The notes under the pieces were generated by a model. That model was not told where the DNA came from and made no database searches. It saw nothing but the letters and a program-made list of their open reading frames with translations. From Linanthus parryae (taxonomy: Eukaryota > Streptophyta > Magnoliopsida > Ericales > Polemoniaceae), in the NCBI GenBank assembly GCA_023055425.1, contig JALGPY010000003.1:72639491-72703490 (forward strand): 64,000 nt of DNA, in the 5' to 3' direction. The position numbers and the translations under genes were made by a program. Every line of letters starts with the position of its first letter. Position 1 is the stretch's first letter. Positions 50,637-61,544 of the stretch are shown here, in pieces.

Positions 50637-52395
50637 TAAGAAGAACAATAAAAAGCAATTTTCTGGTTCTAAGTTTCCCAAGGATGTCTGTTCTTGGTGC
50701 AAAAAGAAGGGGCACTGGAAGAGAGATTTCCCGAAACGAGGTCAACAGAGACAAAATGCCTCTGCAGCCGTGGTAAATATGAGGAATTCGTCGGAGGACA
50801 AATTCTATTGGTAGATGATGTCACGCATCAACCCGATGCGTGGTTTCTTGACTCTGGGGCCTCCTATCACATCTGTTCTAACATGGAACTATTTTCAATC
50901 TACAACCGCGCAGCTGGATGATCCGTTCATATGGCAAACAGAGCTATTTTCAAGGTCATATGAAAAGGTTCTGTTAAATTCAAGACGTTCTATGTGAAGA
51001 TATGCACATTGAAGGAAGTAATACACGTACCACTTGTCACAAATAATCTGATTTCTTTGAGTGTACTCAAAAGCAAGGGATTCAGCTTCAAGGGTGAAGG
51101 TGGTGATTTATGCGTCTACAAGGGTTCAGATGTGCTACTCAAGGGAGTCAATGATGGGACTTTGTACGTACTAAAAGGTTCAGCCATCACAGAGTCTGTT
51201 AGAGTTGTCTCGGTTGAGATTAAGGAAGCTGATCAAACAAAATTATGGCATATGATTCTCGGTCATATGAGGGAACCTGGAATGCACAAAATTCATAAGA
51301 AAGTCAATCTCACTGGGCATGCGCCCAAGAGCCTAGGGTTCTGTGAGCATTGTGTGTATGAGAAGTTCCAACGTATTCACTATGGCGGTTCATAGAGCTA
51401 AAGACACTCTTGATTATATCCAGTCAGATTTCTGGGATCCATCCCGAGTTGAGGCGACAGGCGGGTACATGCATTTTTGAGAATCATAGAAGACTACTCA
51501 AGGATGACTTGGATATTCGTGATGAAGCACAAGAGTGACGCCTTCAGAAGATTCGAGGAGTGGAAAACCTTGGTAGAGAATCAAGTGGGAAAGAAGGTGA
51601 AGAGGCTGCGCACGGACAACGTCTTGAAGTTTTATTTACCATAGTTTGATGGATTCTGCAAGGATCAGGGAGTTGCTTGCCATCACACTGTTTGGCACAC
51701 ACCACATCAGAATGATGTAACCGAGAGAATGAATAAGACGCTTTTAGCGAAGGCAAGGTATATGCTTTCAATGCAGGTCTTTCTAGGGGTTTATGGGGAA
51801 AAGCAGTTTCCATGGCATGCTATCTTGTAAATCGGAGCCCACATATAGGTATAGGATGCAAGATTCCTATTGAAGTATGGTCCGTAGGAGCAGCAGATTA
51901 CTCGAATATGAGAGTTTTTTGTTGTGTTTCCTATTATTACGTTGATGATGGCAAACTAGAACTAAGAGCAAAGCAGGGAGTGTTCGTGGGCTTCGGGAAA
52001 GGTGTAAAGGGATACCAGATTTGGACATACAACAAGATTATTCTTAGAAGAAGTATAGTCTTTGATGAAGTTCAATGCTGAAGAGGTCCGTAGAGGTAGA
52101 TATTGGAGATGCAAAGAATAAGGTGGAGGAAGATTGGGATCCTACCGATCCTAAGGATTCCAAAATTCCTACACTGACGCGGAGACCGAAGAGGAAGAAG
52201 CCGAAGAGTCCGATGAAGATGCATCGTTACCAGAGGAATCGAATCATCAGAGTATTGCTGAAGGAAGACCAAGGAGAGTCATAAAGCATCCATCGAGATA
52301 TAAATATGATGGCATGGTGGGATATGCATTGCAGGTAGCGAAGGAGGTGGATGATGAGTCGTCCACCTACAAAGCCTCTATAACTAGTTATGAGT
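50637..52395 (+). pseudogene. copia-B nucleocapsid, protease and integrase
   Basis: A zinc knuckle reads CSWCKKKGHWKRDFP; its last Cys is replaced by Phe. Protease has WFLDSGASYHIC (DSGA). GAG-pre-integrase has LWHMILGHMREPGM and the CEHCVYEKFQR finger. Integrase shows IIEDYSRMTWIFVMKHKS (first D), RLRTDNVLKFY (second D) and QNDVTERMNKTLL (E), then IPIEVWSVGAADYSNMRVF and GYQIWTYNKIILRRSIVF. The spacer to RT ends RPRRVIKHPSRYKYDGM at about 52270-52310. Stops and indels occur at about 50920, 51395, 51640 and 52080. The SIRE LTR cuts it at 52396. Confidence 0.85.
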
Positions 52396-53465
52396 TGAAA
52401 GTGTGTAATGCAGGTATAAAATATGATCAATATACTTTAGAAGGGGGGGGGGGGGTGGGGTTGAATAGATTATGCAAACATTTGCTAAAGTTGAACTATT
52501 GAAACTTTAACACACAGATCTAATGATGTCTTAAAGCTTTGGACAAGTATAGGAAAGGTTTGAAACAGTTTGAGACTGTCTGAAGCTTCAAATCTTTGAA
52601 ACAGGAAATCCTCCAAAAGCTTTGGAGCTTCTCTGTGTTGTGCAGTTTGTGAATAGAATGAAATGCAGAACTGTAAAGTAGATGAAAACAATGATTTTTT
52701 ACAAAGTTCAGCCACCAAACCTACTCTCCGTCTGAGGGATACTATCCCTCTAGGGATTGAACAACTTCTTATTAATCACAGACTTATCCCTAGATCTCAA
52801 GCCTAAGTGAATTCCCTTACACCTATAGAACTTGTGGTTCCCAACCTATCTAGTTTCAGCTACAATATGATGACACAATAAGAACCTTTTGTTGTTCACT
52901 TGAACAACTAACTTACTAAAGTTGATGAGGTATAGAAAATATAATGAATTACATAAATAAATCACAATAAAAAAGAACATAGGAAATAGATAAGTAGTAA
53001 AGCTTGGAAGTGTTCTTCAGATGTCTGGAGTGATTGAGATGATTGATCTTCTTCAATGTTGAGCTCTCAATCTGTTTGAATGATGAAGAGTTGTTTATTG
53101 ATCTCCCACGCATGATCTCTCTGTCCATCTCACTTGTTACCGCTTGAAATTCAAACTTATAACAGCTACAACAACAACCTGAACAACCTGAGAGATTTTA
53201 GGAACATAATTCCTATAAATCCTCAACCTCCTAACAACTTCTTTCAACATCTATATTCAAACATCTGATTTTATTTTTTTATGGAGGTTTGACCAAAGTC
53301 TAGTCCTACAAAGCTTGAACACAAGTTAAGGTCAAATCAAGACAAAATAGCATAAGTATAGTGACCTTTTTGGTAGATCAGATTAAAAAATAAGCTTAGC
53401 TATTTTTCTGTGAGAATAAACACTACATATATGTGTATATATAGCCTGTAAGTTCAGCATGTTTC
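52396..53465 (-). repeat. SIRE-type LTR inserted in copia-B
   Basis: The inner end TGAAAGTGTGTAATGC matches the LTR at 4103. A G13-T-G4 tract at 52443-52460 sits in the same place as the G10 tract there. Blocks CTAGATCTCAAGCCTAAGTGA and TTGTTCACTTGAACAAC match too. No internal region adjoins, so it may be a solo LTR; no target duplication could be found. The right border is where the 460-bp repeat begins. Confidence 0.7.
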
Positions 53466-53924
53466 AAAGGCGTGAAACAGCAACACTGTTTCAAGGCCTT
53501 GAAACAGCTCTCAAAGGTTTCAAAATATGCTGCTGTTTATGGCATGAACTTAGGGGGAGCTTTTCATTATAATCTGACTCCTGATTTCCTATGCTTGATT
53601 ATGCCTTATTTAATGATGAAAGAAAAACCAGTATGATACTCTAAACTGTTGCTAATCTCTTTGTTTGACTTAGTTTTTGCAGGGTTAATTAGTTAACTAT
53701 TTTGCAGGAACTATTTCCTAATCTTTGTGTTTGCAGGAAAGGAAATATGGAATAAAGCTCAAGTGAAAGGCCTAGAAACATGAGGCCGTTGCAACAAATT
53801 TATGGAGATGAAGATCCAATTTTTTTTTGATTGTTTATAGATTATGATCGCCTCCAATTTGAAGAATAAATTCAATAAGATAAGTTGAAGAAAGCAATGG
53901 ATGAGATTCGATTAACTGAGAAGA
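53466..53924 (+). repeat. Direct repeat, left copy, flanking the duplicated block
   Basis: 459 bp nearly identical to 61078-61544 (differences include an 8-bp length change near 61365). It contains CACTGTTTCAAGGCCTTGAA and ends in the copia-B RT text MDEIR..EK. At 53921-53924 AAGA it changes abruptly to Athila integrase text. Confidence 0.95.
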
Positions 53925-55830
53925 TTTCCAAGCGAAGACGGGAAGGGTCCCGTGAAATCAATGCCCCAAACATCAAAGGGCTCTACTTCCAACACAAAAT
54001 TTTGAGGCAACTCGTTTCGGTTGGAGATATTGCCAGTTATCTGACATCGGTCACACTGTTGTACAAACAAATGAGCATCTTTATGTAAAGAAGGCCAATA
54101 AAATCCACTTTGCAATACCTTTGCCACAGTGCGCATTTTGCCAAAATTCCCTCCGCAATCCAGTTCATGGCAATGTCTAAGAATGTCCAAAGTGTCTGGC
54201 TCAGCTACGCATCTTCTCAACACATTGTCAGCTCCCAACTTGAACAAATAAGGGTCATCCCAGAAATAGTGTCGTGCATCTGCGAAAAATTTCTTTTTCT
54301 GATGGAAAGACATGTCTTTTGGGACAATATTGAGCGCCTTGAAATTTTCCAAATCCGCAAACCAGGGCACATCTGCTACCACTACCATAAGTTGTTCATC
54401 TGGAAAATCTTCTCTAATTGGCACATCTTCTTGTCTTTCATTCTCCAGTCGTGACAAATGGTCTGCAACAACGTTCTCTACTCCCTTCTTGTCCTTGATC
54501 ACTATGTCAAACTCTTGCATTAGCAAAACCCATCGGATCAATCTAGGCTTTGCATCCTTCTTAGTAAGAAGATATTTGAGGGCTGCATGGTCCGTGAAGA
54601 TGGTCACCTGAGAACCCACAAGGTATGGACGAAACTTGTCCAATGCGAAGATAATAGCCAACATCTCCTTCTCCATGGTAGCATAATTAACCTGTGCACT
54701 ATTAAGAGTACGGCTGGCATAGTAAATGACATGAGCTACCTTGTCTTTCCGCTGTCCCAGTACTGCTCCCACCGCATAATCGCTGGCATCACACATGAGC
54801 TCGAACGGCAAGGTCCAGTCTGGGGTGGCTATAATGGGAGAACTGATTAGCTTTTTCTTGAGCAAATCAAAAGCTGTCTTGCACTCTTCATTTAAATCAA
54901 AGACGACATCTTTCTCAAGCAACCCAGATAAAAGCTTTGTGATCTTCGAAAAGTCTTTAATGAAGCGCCGATAGAGCATGACCCAAGAAACTCCGTACCC
55001 CTTTGACAGATGTAGGATAAGGAAGCCTCTCAATCACCTCAATTTTTGCCCAATCAACCTCTAAGCCTTTACTGGAGATCTTGTGCCCCAACACTATCCC
55101 CTCGGTCACCATGAAATGGCACTTCTCCCAGTTAAGCACTAAGTTGGTGTCAATACATCTGTCCAGTACCCGAGCTAGCTGTTGGAGGCAGTCTTCGAAC
55201 CCTTCACCATAAAGTGAAAAATCATCCATGAAGACTTCGAAATTTTGTTCCATCATGTCTGAGAAGATAAACATCATACACCTCTGAAACGTGGCAGGGG
55301 CATTGCATAGCCCAAAGGGCATGCGTCTGAATGCAAAAGTCCCATAAGGACAAGTAAATGTCGTCTTCTCCTGGTCAGTTGGCTCAATCGCTATCTGATT
55401 ATACCCAGAGTATCCATCCAAAAGTAGTAATGCGAATGACCTGCCAGCCTATCAAGTATTTGATCCACAAATGGGAGGGGAAAATGATCCTTCAAAGCGG
55501 CATCATTGAGTTTGCGGTAATCCATGCAAACTCTCCACCCAGTAACTGTACGAGTGGCAATCTGATCACCTTTTCCCCCTTCCACCACAGTTATACCTCC
55601 CTTCTTAGGGACACACTGTACCGGGCTAGTCCACGTGCTGTCGAAAATCAGACAGATGATACCTGCTTCCAACCATTTAAGCACCTCTTTCTTCAACACC
55701 TCCTGCATGTGAGGGTTGAGGCGGCGCTGAAACTGAACTACCGACTTCTTGTCTTCTATGAGCCGGATCTTGTGCTGGCAAACTGTGGGGCTGATCCCCT
55801 TGATATCCGCTATGGTCCATCCCATAGCTG
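53925..55830 (-). pseudogene. Athila pol, copy 2: partial integrase, RNase H, RT
   Basis: Begins mid-integrase (the equivalent of 31146), so the rest of integrase, ORF3 and the 3' LTR are absent. One frame covers 55033-53925: RNase [12 protein letters not shown], the integrase finger [10 protein letters not shown] and [11 protein letters not shown] five-base deletion near 54975 and a one-base deletion near 55421 shift the RT frame; VFMDDFSLYG is intact. Unlike copy 1 it has no stop at HVI, and RNase H is continuous. RT is joined to protease without the 3.3-kb insertion. Confidence 0.9.
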
Positions 55831-57560
55831 CTTTCCTCTCCTGCAATACATTGAGAAGCTGCTCCTCCTGTTCCCTGTCCAAACACGCAGAAACAATAAC
55901 AGGTAAAGTTTCATCAGATCCCAAGTATAAATATTTTAAATGAGCAGGTAACGGTTTCAATTCTAAATCAGGAGCAGTAATAAGAGAAGGAGTAAGAATC
56001 TTCCCGCTTCCCTCATTAAAGAGGGGTAGGGGTGAACGCCAGCTGGCTTCCATAGCTTGTTCTTTTTCACTCGAATCAAGTAAGGCAACTTCCTCATACA
56101 GCTGCTCTAATAAGATATCGTCCTCCTCGTCCGGTGTGTATGCCTCCACACCAAAGCACTGCTCACTCACTGCATAAGCATGAAATTTCATAGCTTCAAA
56201 GACATTGAATGCCACCTTCTCATCGTTAATACGCATAGTCAATTCTCCATTGGCAACATCAATAATCGTCTTTCCCGTAGCAAGGAATGGCCGTCCCAAT
56301 ATGAGTGGGACATCATCGTCAGCATCCATATCTAGGATCACAAAATCTGCGGGAAAGATGAGTCCTTCGACTCTCACAAGCACATCCTCCAAAATACCCT
56401 GTGGTCGTTTTATAGTACAGTCAGCCATCTGTAAACACATACGAGTGGGTTTGGATCTCCTATACCAAGTTGCTCAAATACTGATGTAGGCATCAAATTT
56501 ATGCTTGCGCCAAGATCACATAATGCTCTACCATGGAACGCATCTCCCAATGTCACAGGAATAATGAAACCACCCGGATCTTTCATCTTTTTGGGTAGCA
56601 CTTTTTGCACCACGACACTACACTCCTCATTCAGGGTCACGGTCTCAAAATCATCCATGCGTCTTCTATTAGAGAGTAGGTCCTTGAGAAATTTTGCGTA
56701 TTTAGGCATTTGTGAAATTGCTTCAGCAAAGGGGATATTGATGTGTAACTTCTTGAAGATATCAACAAATCATCTTCCTGCTGTGTAAATTTTGTTATAT
56801 CAGCCATCCGTTGAGCAACCTTGGATGGTGGAAGATACTTCCTGAGAAACTCTCTGCTACAATCTGCCCATGTAACTATGCTGCCTGCTGGAAGTTCCAT
56901 AAGCCATGTCTTTGACTTTCCCGATAAAGAGAAGGGGAAAAGCATGAGCTTTATCGTCTCGAGTGGGACTCTCGGATCATACATGGTGGAAGTAATTTGC
57001 TCGAAATTGAGCAAGTGCTGGTGTGGATCATCACTCGGGGCTCCAGTGAATAAGCATTCATTCCTAACCATGTTGATCAACGGTTGGCGAATATCAAAAT
57101 GTGCGGCATTAATCTGAGGCCTTACAATGGTGGGCTGATATCCCTCCGGTGCAGTCCTGAAGTAGTCCACCAAAGGACGCTCATCCTCCTCAGCATTGTT
57201 GACTTGCTCTACCACATTCCGACCGTTGTTGTTCCGATTATTGCCCCCATTGTTCCCATTGCCACCGTTATTTCTGCCAACTACTTCCGCACCAGGAAGT
57301 TGTTGTGGATTTGGAGGGTTCATGCGATGAATCTTCGCCTGCATCTCAGCCATTTGAGCCCTAAGTTGCTCAGATTCCGCGGCTCTGTTTGCAGTCTCCT
57401 CTACAGCAGCTGCTCTAGCTGCTTCCGCATCTTGCACATTTTTGCGGATTCTCTCAAACTCAGCTCTCGTTTCTTCATCCATGATGACTGAGCTTGAATT
57501 CCTCTTGTCTCTACGCTGTGCTTTTAATAAGGATTCCGGGTTTTCAAACGTTGGATACAA
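55831..57560 (-). pseudogene. Athila protease and gag, copy 2, with 720-bp deletion
   Basis: Protease in frames 56709-56410 and 56440 onward: LCDLGASINLMPTSVFEQLG, then ADFVILDMDADDDVPLILGR; a one-base loss near 56456 separates them. Gag runs 57560-56771 without the stop of copy 1, but the upstream ATG used in copy 1 is changed to CTG. At 56770/56771 a junction joins text equivalent to 37317 and 38038, a 720-bp deletion with AAT shared at the join. Confidence 0.9.
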
Positions 57561-57697
57561 AGTCTCGTCTCTAGAACGGGTCAGGCACCGTGTGAATCAA
57601 CCTGAAATCACAAAACACGCAAAACGTAGGTGAGTAACGGATATAAACAATAAACTAAAATCCCTAAGGCTAGGAATTATAACTAAATTAGCCGAAG

Positions 57698-57715
57698 TCC
57701 CCGGCAACGGCGCCA
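57698..57715 (-). other. Primer-binding site, tRNA-Asp type (Athila copy 2)
   Basis: Identical 18-mer to that of copy 1, six bases from the LTR. Confidence 0.9.
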
Positions 57716-57721
57716 AAAACT

Positions 57722-59176
57722 TGACACTCTCTAACCACAAGTGTATGGTTGTCGTGTGTAGTAATAAACCAGAAATCTGGGCTATCGAACCCAAGGGACT
57801 TTGTTTAAACTAATTATTATTCTAAACCTTATGTGGGTACGTCGCGAGTTGTGTTTTGTTCTAATTCTACTAAAATAAAAACGCAATATTCTCAATTAAC
57901 CGAGTTAAGTAGATCACGATTAATAAAGAGTGAATTTTAGGGTTTTTGTAATATAAGGGAAAATACCGGGAATTCTCGAGGTTCACTAGGTTGATCTAAA
58001 CTTTTGTTTTGATTCGTAAAACAACCACGTGTCTTTCACTATTAATCGAGCAATACTAAACTTACCGAGTTACCAAGCAAGTTCACTATACTTAAAACCA
58101 AAGCAAACCGAGTTACCAAGTCTATTTTAGCTTTAAGCATGCATTAAAATCATAATTCTACTCTAACGATCCTAGTTAACAATATCGAGTTACCAAACAT
58201 TGATTCGACTAGGTGAATTATTCAATTTACCGACTAACTCTCACGGAGTTACCACGTGAAAATCAATTAAGTTTATCTCTACATTAGCTACTCGCAAAGA
58301 TAATGTGATTACAATCGTAAATAATCCATAACAATGAAAGAATACGTGAGATTAAGTTAAAACATGAATCAAAATCATCAAAACATGATATTTAGATCAT
58401 ACCCTAGCTACACCAAACAAGAATTCCCAGCAAATAACGTTTAGCTACTACTATTCATACTCAAAACGACAAGTTTCATGAGTTTAATCATAAAAATCAA
58501 GAAAAGAGAAGAGTTGAGAATCCAAACGGATGATCCAAAGCTCCTAAGCTCTCCCAATAGCTTCTTGATCTCCCCAAAAGTGTTTCTAACGTGAGGAACT
58601 ACTGAAAAAGTCGACCTAGAATACTTAAATACGTTTCCATAATACGATTATAAAGTTTGGATAAACTACGAAAAAGCCCCGCACAAAATTTTGCATTCCA
58701 GCGATGTCTTCGTACGAAGACATTTGTTTTCGTACGAAGGTCTTCTTATATAGATACTGCAAGCTTGTTTGAGAAGACTTTCTTCAGAACCCGAAATTTG
58801 GCTAAGTGTTTTGTCTTCGTACGAAGACCTCCTTTTTCAGCATTCTTTCTTTGACTTTTTCCTTCCTTCCTTTGACTTTCTTCTTGCTTCCTTTGACTTT
58901 CCTTTGAGTTCCTTGCTTCCGAAGTTCGTTTCCATCTCCCGCATGATCCTCCAAGCTCTGTTTTCCTGCGAATCACAACACGAAAACACAACCCGCGATC
59001 ATATCACAATAAAAGATCAAATAACTAAAGAAACGCCCGGATTTAACAAGTAAAGCACATGAACTCACATTATCACATTTTAGCTCAATTTACTCAAAAG
59101 ACGACGAACTCTCCATGTTGAGCACGCAAAAAGTAGAAATAAAAGGCATAAAATAACTCCGAAAACGGAGTTATCA
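57722..59176 (-). repeat. 5' LTR of Athila copy 2
   Basis: 1455 bp, TGACACTC to GTTATCA. Palindromes lie at 58708-58719 and 58815-58826, with one near copy at 58728-58739. One palindrome fewer than in the copy 1 5' LTR accounts for most of the 20-bp length difference. The CTTAT of gypsy-2 follows directly. Confidence 0.9.
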
Positions 59177-60005
59177 CTTATACCACAACTCTCCATGATT
59201 ACGGCACCTGTGCAAGATTTTGTTGAATTTCCTCCAACTATATCCGAGTGAATCACCATCCAACTGAGTAATTTCAAAATATCAGCCATCAACTATGCGA
59301 CCTTTGAATGGAGGTTGATACTTCCTCACAAACTCATTGCATAGCTCATCCTACGATGTTATGGATCCAGCATGAAGCTCTATGAGCCATGTTTGAACAC
59401 TTCCAGCCAAGGAAATCGGGAATATCATAATCTTCACTACCTCACCTGACACTCTCTGATCATGCAATGTCTTGAAATCTGAGAAAATGTCAGTAAGTGC
59501 ATATTTGGATCATCCCCCGGAGCTCCACTAAACCGACAGTCATTCTGCACCATCTGAATAATTGGAGTTCGGCTCAAAGTGGGATACATTAATTTGTGGT
59601 AGCATAATGGTTGGCATGTAAGTAGCTGCATTTAGTATATAATAATCCACCATAGTTCGCTCCACCGGTGCATTATTCTGCTGCTAGTTTCCTTATTCCC
59701 CTTGGTTATGCACATCAACTGGTGGTATTAGTGGAGCAATAGGAACCGGAGGAGCGGCGGATGCACGCATGGCAGCTATTTATGGTCTGAGCTCCTTTGC
59801 TTCTTTTTCGGCCCTTTACCTTCCAGCCTCAGCATCTTCCGCATTCTAGAGGATTCGTTCCATCTCAGCTCCCTGTTGCTAATCCATATGGCTTTATTTT
59901 TCTATGGTCTCTATGGCATGTGCGCAAAAGTGATTTTGGATCTTCAAGCTGTGGGTACAAGGGATCGTTTCAAAAACAATTCATGCACCGAAAAGCAAAT
60001 CCCTA
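59177..60005 (-). pseudogene. gypsy-2 gag, copy 2
   Basis: Same text as 40464-41295, starting with CTTATACCACAAC at the LTR edge. It includes IQMVQNDCRFSGAPGDDPNM. It continues into its own primer-binding site, so it shows that gypsy-2 is an Athila relative in the same orientation. Confidence 0.88.
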
Positions 60006-60036
60006 AGCTTATAAATTTTGATTAATTTAACTGAAG

Positions 60037-60054
60037 TCCTCGTCAACGACGCCA
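60037..60054 (-). other. Degenerate tRNA-Asp-type primer-binding site of gypsy-2
   Basis: Reverse-strand TGGCGTCGTTGACGAGGA, three changes from the Athila site, directly before a related LTR. Confidence 0.75.
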
Positions 60055-60060
60055 AAAAAT

Positions 60061-61077
60061 TTACACGTTCCAACCTCAAATGTACGTGTGTCGCGTGTAG
60101 TAATAAGTGAAAATAATGTTGTCGAATCCCATGAGAATTTTTGTAAATTAATACCCTTAAAACCTTGTGTTGGCGAATAGGTGAGTTTGATTTTTCTAAA
60201 ATACGAGCTCAAATGACAACTATTATTAACTAATCTTTTGATTAATCGCACGATTAAGAGGTTAAGATCACGATTATGAGATCAGGACATCTCTCGGGAT
60301 CACTAGGTATTTGCCATTAAATAGTTACGTTGAAGAAACACATATGATATATTTATTTCCAAATGAGTATTAATACTTTATCAATTCTTCAGATAAAACC
60401 ATATGTCTATAAACACGTAAAACGATTCCTATAATTTACGTGATACCTAAACATGAATTAAGATCTTCTTATCTACTCACGTTGTTAGTTAAATAAGCCG
60501 ATTTCTCTAACTTAGATACGAATAATGCAAGATTCAAGTTCCAATTAATTTTTATCGAGCCACCAAGTAAGTAATAACTACGATTTTCCTATCGTGACGT
60601 CAAGCAATAGAAAAGATGAGATTACGAGCTAAATTCAAGCATGACAAAGAAGAACATCATCTAATTAAGTTAAACACATGAATCATGATCCATAACTCGC
60701 CAAAACATGGCTTAAACTCTGGCTACCTTCGAGATATCCTGATAATACGCTAATCATAAGCAAAAACATAAGAAAAGAGAGAAGAAGAGATCAAACGTTG
60801 AAGTTTCAATCTCCAAGCAAGCTCCAAAGCTCTAAAAAAGTCTCCAACGTAGTCTAGGTCTGAGAAAACACGTTCTTAAGTCTATCTAATGCTTTTAGGA
60901 ACAATTCACGTCTTAAAAAATAGCAAAACATCCCCAAAATTCTGATCCTCGTAACAAAGGTTATCGTACTATCACCTCCCCGTGATCGTACAATCACATG
61001 CCAAAATACTGTTAATCATATGACCATTGTCACACAGGGAAAACACACTGTCTACGATTACTTCCACTTATCTTATT
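60061..61077 (-). repeat. gypsy-2 5' LTR, truncated
   Basis: Starts TTACACGTTCCAACC (aligns with the Athila LTR start TGACACGCTC) and continues with GTCGCGTGTAGTAATAAG and GATCACTAGG like those LTRs. It stops at 61077 where the copia direct repeat resumes. The outer third is missing. TATCGTACTATCAC and GATCGTACAATCAC near 60962-61000 sit where the Athila LTRs carry palindromes. Confidence 0.7.
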
Positions 61078-61544
61078 AAAGGCGTGAAACAGCAACACTG
61101 TTTCAAGGCCTTGAAACAGCTCTCAAAGGTTTCAAAATATGCTGCTGTTTATGGCATGAACTTAGGGGGAGCTTTTCATTATAATCTGACTCCTGATTTC
61201 CTATGCTTGATTATTCCTTGTTTAATGATGAAAGAAAAACCAGTATGATACTCTAAACTGTTGCTAATCTCTTTGTTTGACTTAGTTTTTGCAGGGTTAA
61301 TTAGTTAACTATTTTGCAGGAACTATTTCCTAATCTGTGTGTTTGCAGGAAAGGAAATATGGAACTATTTCCTAAAGCTCAAGTGAAAGGCCTAGGAACA
61401 TGAGGCCGTTGCAACAAATTTATGGAGATGAAGATCCAATTTTTTTTTGATTGTTTATAGATTATGATTGCCTCCAATTTGAAGAATAAATTTAATAAGA
61501 TAAGTGGAAGAAAGCAATGGATGAGATTCGATCAATTGAGAAGA
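61078..61544 (+). repeat. Direct repeat, right copy
   Basis: 467 bp, partner of 53466-53924. This copy continues without break into the copia-B RT, so it is the original copy. Its left edge adjoins the truncated gypsy-2 LTR. Confidence 0.95.

Noticed and set aside
59177..60005. A third independent gypsy element
   Set aside because: It is the duplicated flank of the Athila locus, matching 40464-41295.
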